64,000 nucleotides of DNA from Streptomyces violaceoruber (GTDB taxonomy: Bacteria > Actinomycetota > Actinomycetes > Streptomycetales > Streptomycetaceae), in contig NZ_CP137734.1 of NCBI RefSeq assembly GCF_033406955.1, positions 5,890,001 to 5,954,000 on the forward strand, given 5' to 3'. A model generated the notes under the pieces. The model saw only the letters and a program-made list of their open reading frames with translations. It was not told where the DNA came from and did no database searches. Below, in pieces: positions 16,834 to 24,600 of this stretch. The translations under genes were made by a program, and so were the position numbers. Each line of letters begins with the position of its first letter. Within the stretch, counting starts at the first letter, position 1.

Positions 16834-17082
16834 TCAGGCCTGGTGGTCGAGGATGTACTTCGTCGCGTCGCCGACCGTCTTGAGGTTCTTGACGTCGTCG
16901 TCCGGGATCTTGACGTCGAAGCGCTCTTCGGCGGCGACGACGACCTCGACCATGGACAGCGAGTCGACGTCCAGGTCGTCGGTGAAGGACTTGTCCAGCT
17001 TGACGTCCTCGACCGGGATGCCGGCGATCTCGTTCACGATCTCCGCGAGACCGGCGACGATCTCTTCCTGAGTGGCGGCCAT
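16834..17082 (-). CDS. acpP: Acyl carrier protein
   Basis: An 82-residue acidic carrier protein of fatty acid synthesis. The phosphopantetheine attachment site is Ser41 in DDLDVDSLSMVEVV, the DSL motif. Length and acidity are standard for AcpP. It lies between fabH and fabF, 104 nt after fabH. Larger intergenic gaps on both sides may carry processing or internal promoter signals that raise ACP expression relative to the enzymes. Confidence 0.98.
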   Translation of the reverse strand: MAATQEEIVAGLAEIVNEIAGIPVEDVKLDKSFTDDLDVDSLSMVEVVVAAEERFDVKIPDDDVKNLKTVGDATKYILDHQA

Positions 17083-17186
17083 GACGGCGCTCCTTCTTTG
17101 TTGTCCAGAGGGTGTGGCGGCCCGCCGCGTCGGCGGCGGGCGGTGCTGCTCTCCGTTCCGGACCGGGGTGATCCGGCACGGAGTGC

Positions 17187-18218
17187 CTAGGGGAGGGTAA
17201 CGACCGTCGCGGCGTAGACGAGACCCGCCCCGAAGCCGATGACGAGCGCGGTGTCGCCGCTCCTCGCGTCGCCGGTCGCCAGGAGCCGCTCCATCGCGAG
17301 CGGAATCGAGGCGGCCGAGGTGTTGCCGGTGGTGCGGATGTCACGGGCGACCGTGACGTGCTCCGGCAGCTTCAGTGTCTTCACCATCGAGTCGATGATC
17401 CGCACATTGGCCTGGTGCGGGATGAAGACGTCCAGGTCGTCCGGGCTGATCCCGGCCGCGTCCAGCGCCTGCTGCGCGACCTTCGCCATCTCGAACACGG
17501 CCCAGCGGAACACCGCCTGGCCCTCCTGCGTGATCGCAGGAAACTTGACGTTGCCCTCGGAGTCGAGGGGCAGTTCGGAGACGTCGCCGATCCGGAAGCG
17601 GTCCCAGGAGACCGTCTGCTTGATCGTTTCGGCCTTGTCGCCCTCCGAGCCCCAGACCGTCGGGCCGATCGCCGGCTCCTGGGACGGGCCGACCACGACC
17701 GCGCCGGCGCCGTCGCCGAACAGGAAGGCCGTGGCCCGGTCCTCCAGGTCGGTCAGGTCGGACAGCCGCTCCACGCCGATGACCAGCACGTACTCTGCCG
17801 AACCTTCGACGACCATGCCCTTGGCCAGGGTCAGTCCGTAGCCGAAGCCCGCGCAGCCGGCCGAGATGTCGAAGGCCGCGGCCTTGTCCGTGCCGAGGCG
17901 GTCGGCGATCTCGGTGGCGATGGCCGGGGTCTGGCTGAAGTGCGACACGGTCGAGACGACCACGGCACCGATCCGCGAGGCGTCGACCCCGGCGTCGGCG
18001 AGCGCCTTGCCGGAGGCCTCCACCGACATCGCCGCGACGGTCTCCTCGGGCCCGGCCCAGTGCCGGGTCTCGATGCCGGAGCGCGAGCGGATCCACTCGT
18101 CGGACGAGTCGATCTTCTCGAGGATCACCTCGTTCGGCACCACCCGGGTCGGACGGTATCCGCCGACGCCGAGGATGCGCGCGTACGGGGCGCCCTTGCT
18201 GGGCTTGATCTTCGACAT
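17187..18218 (-). CDS. fabH: 3-oxoacyl-ACP synthase III (FabH)
   Basis: A 343-residue initiating condensing enzyme that joins an acyl-CoA starter to malonyl-ACP. The catalytic triad reads Cys122 (DISAGCAGFGYG), His268 (FIPHQANVRI) and Asn299 (TTGNTSAAS). In Streptomyces FabH accepts branched short-chain starters and so sets the iso/anteiso pattern of membrane lipids (established for the genus). The gene starts 16 nt after fabD and is clearly in the same operon. Confidence 0.97.
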   Translation of the reverse strand: MSKIKPSKGAPYARILGVGGYRPTRVVPNEVILEKIDSSDEWIRSRSGIETRHWAGPEETVAAMSVEASGKALADAGVDASRIGAVVVSTVSHFSQTPAIATEIADRLGTDKAAAFDISAGCAGFGYGLTLAKGMVVEGSAEYVLVIGVERLSDLTDLEDRATAFLFGDGAGAVVVGPSQEPAIGPTVWGSEGDKAETIKQTVSWDRFRIGDVSELPLDSEGNVKFPAITQEGQAVFRWAVFEMAKVAQQALDAAGISPDDLDVFIPHQANVRIIDSMVKTLKLPEHVTVARDIRTTGNTSAASIPLAMERLLATGDARSGDTALVIGFGAGLVYAATVVTLP

Positions 18219-18234
18219 GCTCTCGCGCTCCTTG

Positions 18235-19167
18235 TCAGGCCTGGGTGTGCTCGGCGACGAGCTCGCGGGCCGCGTCGAGGTCGGCAGGGGTCTTCAGGGC
18301 CAGCGTCTTCACACCGGGCAGCGCCCGCTTGGCCAGCCCGGTCAGCGTGCCGCCCGGACACACCTCGATGATCGCGGTGACGCCCAGCTCCTTGAACGTC
18401 TCCATGCACAGGTCCCAGCGCACCGGGTTGGCGACCTGGCCGACCAGCCGGTCCAGCACCTCGGTGCCGGAGGCGACGGCCCGCCCGTCCTTGTTGGAGA
18501 CGTACGTCACCTTCGGGTCGGCCGGCGTCAGCGCCTTGGCGGCCTCGGCGAGCTTGTCCACGGCGGGGGCCATGTGGCGGGTGTGGAACGCGCCGGCCAC
18601 CTTCAGCGGGACGACCTTGCGCACACCCTCAGGCTTGTCCTCGTTCAGCGCGGCCAGCTGCTCCATGGTGCCCGCCGCCACGATCTGACCGGCGCCGTTC
18701 ACGTTCGCCGGGGTCAGGCCGAGCCGCTCCAGGTGCGCGACGCTCACCTCGGGGTCGCCGCCGAGCAGCGCCGACATGCCGGTCTCGGTGACGGCGGCGG
18801 CCTCGGCCATGGCCAGACCGCGACGGCGTACGAGGGACAGCGCGGCGGTGTCGTCGAGGACGCCCGCGAAGACGGCGGCGGTGATCTCGCCGACGCTGTG
18901 ACCGGCGACCGCGCCGGGCGCGATCTCGGCCATGTCACCGAGTGCCGCGGCGGAGAGGATTCCGGCGGCGACCAGCAGCGGCTGGGCCACCGACGTGTCT
19001 CGGATCTCGTCCGCGTCGGCCTTGGTGCCGAAGTGGGCGAGATCGAGTCCGATGGCGTCAGACCAGGCGGCGACGCGGTCAGCGGCGCCGGGGAGGGCGA
19101 GCCAGTCAGTCAGGAAGCCGGGCGTCTGGGCGCCCTGGCCGGGAGCGACGAGTACGAGCACTCTCAC
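18235..19167 (-). CDS. fabD: Malonyl-CoA:ACP transacylase (FabD)
   Basis: A 310-residue transferase that loads malonyl groups onto ACP; in Streptomyces it also serves type II polyketide synthases. The active-site Ser91 lies in AGHSVGE and the catalytic His195 in GAFHTRHM. The oxyanion segment VAPGQGAQ is near the N terminus. Start is GTG at 19167 with a weak AAGAGAGAG-type box. It is the first structural gene of the fab operon, downstream of fasR. A 7-bp-arm palindrome lies 60 nt upstream of its start. Confidence 0.97.
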   Translation of the reverse strand: MRVLVLVAPGQGAQTPGFLTDWLALPGAADRVAAWSDAIGLDLAHFGTKADADEIRDTSVAQPLLVAAGILSAAALGDMAEIAPGAVAGHSVGEITAAVFAGVLDDTAALSLVRRRGLAMAEAAAVTETGMSALLGGDPEVSVAHLERLGLTPANVNGAGQIVAAGTMEQLAALNEDKPEGVRKVVPLKVAGAFHTRHMAPAVDKLAEAAKALTPADPKVTYVSNKDGRAVASGTEVLDRLVGQVANPVRWDLCMETFKELGVTAIIEVCPGGTLTGLAKRALPGVKTLALKTPADLDAARELVAEHTQA

Positions 19168-19227
19168 ACTCTCTCTTGAGGACGGCCACGACCGCCCGTG
19201 GGGACAGGGACGAAGAACAGGAGCGGG

Positions 19228-19248
19228 TTTTGTGGACCCTGCACAAAA
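19228..19248 (-). promoter_or_regulatory. Palindrome TTTTGTG-N7-CACAAAA, candidate FasR operator
   Basis: Perfect 7-bp arms in the 83-nt fasR-fabD gap, 60 nt upstream of the fabD start. FasR is established to activate the fab operon by binding upstream of fabD in S. coelicolor. This AT-rich dyad in otherwise very GC-rich DNA is the only clear candidate site here. Confidence 0.7.
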
Positions 19249-19250
19249 TC

Positions 19251-20456
19251 TTAGAGTTGCGGATCTCCGTCGGCCAGACGCCCCAGGATGAGCGCGATCC
19301 GCAGTGTGAACGCAGACCGTACATCAGAGGGTGACCATCCGGTGACGTCAGTCACACGTCGGAGCCGGTAGCGCACGGTGTTCGGGTGAACGAAGAGCAT
19401 CCGGGCGGCGCCCTCCAGACTGCTCGCCTGTTCGAGATAGACGCTGAGCGTCTCAAGAAGCGCCGCTCCCGCTTCCTCCAACGGTCTGTAGATCTCCTCC
19501 ACCAGTTGCTCACGGGCCGAGGGGTCGGAGGCGATCGCGCGCTCCGGCAGGAGATCGTCGGCGAGCACCGGACGCGGCGCGTCCTGCCAGGCGGTGCACG
19601 CCTTCAGCCCGGCCGCGGCGGCCTGCGCGGACCGGGTCGCGGCCAGCAGGTCCGGCACCACGGGCCCGGCGACGACCGGCCCCTGCGCGAACGGCCCGAT
19701 CAGCGACTTCGCCACCGCCAGCGGGTCGTTGCGGCCCCCGGCGATCACCACGAGCCGGTCCCCGAGCACCCCGGTCAGCACCTGGAGCTTGGCGTGCCGG
19801 GCCGCCCGCCGGATGGCCTCCACGGTCAGCTCGGAGTCCCCGTCGGGAGCGGTCCCCAGCACGACACAGACATGTTCGGGCGAGTTCCACCCGAGGGCGG
19901 CGGCCCGGGACACGGCCCCTTCGTCGGCCTCGCCGCTGAGCACGGCGTTCACCACCAGCGACTCCAGGCGTGCGTCCCAGGCACCGCGTGCCTCGGCGGC
20001 CTGCGCGTACACCTGGGCGGTCGCGAACGCGATCTCCCGGGCGTACACGAGCAGCGCCTCGCGCAGCACCGACTCGTCACCGGGGGCGGCGACCTCGTCG
20101 ATCGCGGACTCCATCACCTCGATCGTGGTCCGCACCATCTCCACGGTCTGCCGCAGCGTGATCGCCCGGGTCAGCTCGCGCGGCGCGGTCCCGAAGACGT
20201 CGGTGGAGATGGCCTGGGGCGCGTCCGGCTGCCGGAACCACTCGGTGAACGCGGCGATGCCGGCCTGGGCGACCAGCCCGATCCAGGAACGGTTCTCCGG
20301 TGGCATGGCCCGGTACCACGGCAGCGTCTCGTCCATGCGCGCGATGGCCTGCGCGGCGAGCGAACCGGAGGACTGCTCCAGCCGCTTCAGGGTCGCGGTA
20401 TGCGGGTGGGCGGGCTGGGCGGGGGCGTCGGGCTTACCGGTTTCGGGTTCGGGCAC
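19251..20456 (-). CDS. fasR: FasR, PucR-type activator of fatty acid synthesis genes
   Basis: A 401-residue regulator of the PucR/CdaR type. The C terminus carries the diagnostic PucR helix-turn-helix, with LEGAARMLFVHPNTVRYRLRRV as the DNA-binding core, followed by RSAFTLRIALILGRL. The middle is a GGDEF-like/diguanylate-unrelated CdaR-type domain. Position directly before fabD is the established place of FasR in S. coelicolor, where it activates the fab operon. Start is at 20456, divergent from the pirin gene with a 62-nt gap. The ligand, if any, is not readable, though acyl-CoA-type effectors have been considered for the family. Confidence 0.93.
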   Translation of the reverse strand: MPEPETGKPDAPAQPAHPHTATLKRLEQSSGSLAAQAIARMDETLPWYRAMPPENRSWIGLVAQAGIAAFTEWFRQPDAPQAISTDVFGTAPRELTRAITLRQTVEMVRTTIEVMESAIDEVAAPGDESVLREALLVYAREIAFATAQVYAQAAEARGAWDARLESLVVNAVLSGEADEGAVSRAAALGWNSPEHVCVVLGTAPDGDSELTVEAIRRAARHAKLQVLTGVLGDRLVVIAGGRNDPLAVAKSLIGPFAQGPVVAGPVVPDLLAATRSAQAAAAGLKACTAWQDAPRPVLADDLLPERAIASDPSAREQLVEEIYRPLEEAGAALLETLSVYLEQASSLEGAARMLFVHPNTVRYRLRRVTDVTGWSPSDVRSAFTLRIALILGRLADGDPQL

Positions 20457-20518
20457 GGGGACAAGACTGCCTTATCGGGCCGGGCGGGTGTGCCGCCGGG
20501 GCTACCGTGAACGACGTG

Positions 20519-21175
20519 ATGGACGTACACCGCGCCGACGAGCGCTACCCGGGCGGTGATCCGGCAGCCGGGATCACCTCCCGCCACGCCTTCTCCTTCG
20601 GCCCCCACTACGACCCCGACAACCTGCGCTTCGGGGCCCTGCTCGCCTGCAACGAGGAGCGCCTCGCCCCCGGCGCGGGCTTCGACGAGCACCCGCACAG
20701 CCACACCGAGATCGTCACATGGGTGGTGGAGGGCGAGCTGACCCACCGCGACAGCACGGGCCACGAGACGGTGGTCCGCGCCGGGGACGTGCAACGCCTC
20801 AGCGCTGCGGGCGGCGTCCGCCACGTCGAGCGCAACGACGCGTCGGTCCCCCTCACCTTCGTCCAGATGTGGCTGGCCCCGCACGACCCCGGCGGCGACC
20901 CCGCCTACGAGATCGTCCGCGGCATCGCCGACTCCACCCCGTACGCCGTCCCCGCGGCCGGCGCGATGCTCCACGTACGCCGCCTGGCGGCGGGGGAGCG
21001 GACCGCGGTGCCGGACGGGGCGTACGTGTACGTGCACGTGGTGCGGGGTGAGGTGGACCTGGACGGTGAGCGGTTGGGCCCGGGCGACGCGGCCCGCGTC
21101 ACGGACGCCGAGGCGCTGGACGCGGTGGCGGTGACGCGGGCCGAGGTGCTGGTGTGGGAGATGGCGGGGCGGTGA
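20519..21175 (+). CDS. Pirin family protein
   Basis: A 218-residue bicupin protein. The metal-binding pirin motif is present in the N-terminal cupin: DEHPHSHTEIVTWVVEGELTHRDSTGH, with the His residues and Glu expected to bind iron. A second, less conserved cupin half follows. Some pirins are quercetinases, others are redox sensors; neither can be chosen here. I use the ATG at 20519; a GTG 3 nt upstream is also possible and no strong Shine-Dalgarno is seen. The gene is divergent from fasR. Confidence 0.87.
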   Translation: MDVHRADERYPGGDPAAGITSRHAFSFGPHYDPDNLRFGALLACNEERLAPGAGFDEHPHSHTEIVTWVVEGELTHRDSTGHETVVRAGDVQRLSAAGGVRHVERNDASVPLTFVQMWLAPHDPGGDPAYEIVRGIADSTPYAVPAAGAMLHVRRLAAGERTAVPDGAYVYVHVVRGEVDLDGERLGPGDAARVTDAEALDAVAVTRAEVLVWEMAGR

Positions 21176-21195
21176 CGCCCCCAGTGACGGATGGG

Positions 21196-21615
21196 TCAGG
21201 GCCGACGGCCCGCTACATACACCGCGCTCCCGTAGGCGTGTCCGTCCGGCTCCTCCACTCGGAATCCGGCTGAGTCGAGGATCGCCAGCAGGGCAACCTG
21301 CATGCGGTCGTTGATGTTCTTGTGGTGGAGGACGACCGCGGGCGGGTTCGCGTAGTCGATGCCCCGCGCGAAGAGCGTGAGGGCGGCGTCTCGCAGTTTT
21401 GCCTCTGTACGCCAGTCCACGAACACCCCGCCGTCGAGACCGGGATCCACGTGCACGGCGGCCCCGGGGCGCGGGCCCCCTTCCTCGAGGTCTGCCCGAT
21501 AGGCGGCCAGTCCCGATCGAGCCAGTTCCCGGCAGACCTCGTCAGCCAGAGCGTTTCGCTCCACGAGGACGGCCGGCGAAGCCTTTGGCGGCAGGTCGAA
21601 CGCGTGCTCAGTCAT
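21196..21615 (-). CDS. Putative immunity protein for the upstream deaminase-type toxin
   Basis: A 139-residue soluble acidic protein with no recognised family. Its ATG at 21615 lies inside the end of the large toxin gene (8-nt overlap), so translation is coupled. Small unique genes placed directly after a polymorphic toxin are normally its immunity gene (established principle); no other evidence supports the function. Visible features are an alpha/beta pattern, a Trp-containing GGVFVDWRTEAKLRDAAL and a HHKNINDRMQVALLAILDSAGF helix. Neither signal peptide nor membrane span is present, which fits a cytoplasmic inhibitor of a nucleic-acid or nucleotide deaminase. Alternatives are an unrelated small domain protein or an accessory chaperone. 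Confidence 0.6.
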   Translation of the reverse strand: MTEHAFDLPPKASPAVLVERNALADEVCRELARSGLAAYRADLEEGGPRPGAAVHVDPGLDGGVFVDWRTEAKLRDAALTLFARGIDYANPPAVVLHHKNINDRMQVALLAILDSAGFRVEEPDGHAYGSAVYVAGRRP

Positions 21616-24600
21616 GCGCCTCGTTCCCCTCGGTGAGTCGTTGGGTCGTTGTCGGTCGCGCCCTTTGCTGCCCGTTGGCTTGCCTGACGTACGAGTCCAG
21701 CAGACTTCTCGACTCCTTCGCGTAGTCGGGGTGGTAGGGGACCGACCAGGTTACCGGGGTCCCCTCCTTCAGGGAGCCGGTCAGGACGGAAGCGCAGGCG
21801 GGACAGGGCTGCCGCTCCGTGTACAGGGCCGTGATCTGGCCGGGTGTGAAACCCTTCGCTTCCAACTTGCCGAGGATCTCGGTTTCGGAATGACCGGAAA
21901 ATTTGCTGTTGGCGATGATGAAGTCGCCTGTCCTGGGGTCGTTCCAGCCCGGCACCTTGGCGACGGCGACGTTGTGATCGCCTTCGAAATACTCGGATTC
22001 CGTCCGGTACCGGTATGCCCAGTGGCTCATCTCTTCACTGTTGTAAGCGACCAACCCCACGGGGCAACCGCCGACGGCTGTGGAAGCCCGTGCGGTCAGT
22101 TTCCCACGTGTCCTGGTACAGGTTTTGACGAAACCGTCGAGTCCCTTGACCCCGATGCGGAACGCGGCGTCTGTAGGGAGACCGAGGGTGCGAAGGGCCT
22201 TGTAGGCGTCGGCGAAGCCGATGCCGGTTCGTGCGGCGGCGTCGACTGCTTTGACTGCGTCCGCGATGGGCCGGATAATTTTGCCTGCGAACAGGCTCGC
22301 GACGTCTACGCCCGCCCAGGCGCAGCCGCCCCAACTGCCGCTCGCGCCGCCCGGGGCGATCTTCTGGGCGCACTTGATCCAGCTGCCGAAGAGGATGTCG
22401 ACCGGGTCGACGCCCTTCTGGTACTCGGCGATCGTGATGGTGTGGGTGACCTCGGTGGACAGTTCGTCGGAGGTGTACTCACCGAGGTAGAGCGTCGCGC
22501 CGGAGGGGCACATGTACTGCGAGGCGTCCAGATCCTCCGCCGTGCACAGGTAGAGGTCGAACACCTCCTTGTAGCGGAGCTTCGTGGTGAGGGTGCAGTC
22601 GCCGTTGTAGAAGAGCTCGTCGATCCAGCCCTCGCAGCCGTCCGACTGCTTCACGACCTCCGGTTCGCCGATCTTCTCGATGTGGTCGACCACGTAGAAC
22701 ACGTCGCCGATGGGAGCTCCGGTCTGGTCGACCACCGTTCCCTTGTCGATCTGTTCGGCGTTTGCCTCCTTCTCGGCCTGCTCGGCCGCCTGTTGAGCCG
22801 ATTCGGCGTACTTCTGGGCGTCCTTGGCGGCCTCCTCCGCCGCCGCGGCCTCGGTGGCGGCGTGGTCGGCGGCGTCCCGGGCGTCCTCGGCCGCCTGTTC
22901 CGCCGTGTCCGCAGCACTGCGGGCGGCCTCGGCGTCCAGGGCTGCGGCATCGGCGGAGTCGCGGGCGTCCTCCGCGTGGCCCTCGGCCCGGCCGGCCGCG
23001 CTGTCGGCCGCTGCCGCGTCCTTGGTGGCCTGGGTGTCGTAGGCGATGGTGCGGGTGAGTGACTGTGCGGCCTGGGTCGCGTACGAGGCTGCTTCTGCCG
23101 AGTACCCCAAGGCTTCCTTGGCAGAGTTGCGCGCGTCCGCCGCGTAGCCGAGGGCTTCGGCGGCCAGTGTGTAGGCGGCCTTGGAGTCACCGCTCGCCGC
23201 GTTGGCCACGCTCTGTGCCTGGGCGGCCGACTCCTCCGCGTTCTGCGCGTGCGCCTCAGCGACGGCCTGCTGCTGTTCGGCGATCGTCTTCGACGACTGT
23301 CCGGTCAGTACGGCGAGTCCGGCGGCCGAGTCGGTGGTGACATACGGCGATCCGAGCTGGATGGCGTCGTTGGCCGGTGCGGCTACCTGCGCGGCCGAGT
23401 TGCCGGCATCCACCGCGGCCTGCGCGGTGGTGTAGGCGTAGCCCGTGGACTCGTTGGCACCGGCGAGCGCGGTGACCGCCTCGGCCTTGGCCGCGTCCGC
23501 CTCCTTCTTGGCGTCGGCGGCGTGCTGCTCGGCGTCGTCGGCCAACTCCACCGCCGTACGGGCCGCCGTCGCGGCGGTCTTGGACGCCTTGATGGCATCC
23601 GCCGCCGCACTGGTCGCGGTCCTCACCGCGGCGTCCGCCGTCAGCTTGGCGGCCTGGGCGGCGTCGGAGTCGGCCCGGGACCGCTTCGCCGCGGCCTCCG
23701 CCCGAGTGGCCGCCGCGTCGGCATCGGCTGCTGCCTTGGTCGCCTTGTCCGCCTCGGAACGTGCGGCGACGGCCGCCGTCTCCGCGTCGTCGGCGGCCGC
23801 GTCGGCGTCGTTGGCCGCCTTCCGGGCCTCCTGCGCATTGTCCTCGGACGCGGACGCCTGGGCATAGGCCTCCTTGGCATCGGCCTTGGCCCGGGCGGCG
23901 TTCGCCTTCTGCTCGGCGTCCCAGGCGTCGTCGCGCAGGGCTTTGGCCTTGTCGCGGGCGGCCTCCGCGCCCTTGCGCTTCTCGGTGGCCGTGGTGTCGG
24001 CGGTCTCCGCCCGTTCCTTGGCGTCCTTGGCCTCGGTCGCGCGTTGCTGGGCCTTGGTTTTGTGCTCCGCGGCCTCGGCCTGCTTCTGTGCCGCGGTCTC
24101 CTTCTCGGCCTTGGCGGTGGCCTCCTCTTTCTCCGCGGCGAGTCGCTTGGCGTGGGCCGTGGCCGCGGCGGCCTTCGCGTCGGCTTCGGCGTTCTGCGTC
24201 TCGGTGAGTTTGGCCTTCGCGGTGTCGCGGGCGGCCTTGGCGTTGCTCGCCTGGACGGCTGCGGCGTCGGCTGCGGCCTTCGCCTGTTCCTTGGCCGCCC
24301 GGGCGGCGGCGGTACGGAAGGCAGCCTGCGTACCGGCCGCCTGCGTCACTGCCCGTGCGGCGATCGACGCGCTGTCACCGGCGGAGGCCTTGGTGGCGGA
24401 CAACGCCGTTTCACCGGCCTTGATCATCGCGTTCAGCGCGGCGGAGGACGCCTTGGTGACCTGGTCCTTCTGCTGGCCGACGAGCAGAGCCCGGCCCCGG
24501 GGCGCTCCCATGCTGTCGGCGATGCCGTAAGCGGTGTTCAGGGACTCCTCGGAGTCCGCTGCCGCCATGCCCGCGATCTGGGCCTGCCGCCTGATCACGC

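Noticed and set aside
15435-19167. The fab genes as a polyketide cluster
   Set aside because: Gene set and order fabD-fabH-acpP-fabF with fasR are those of primary fatty acid synthesis; no ketoreductase, cyclase or tailoring genes are present.
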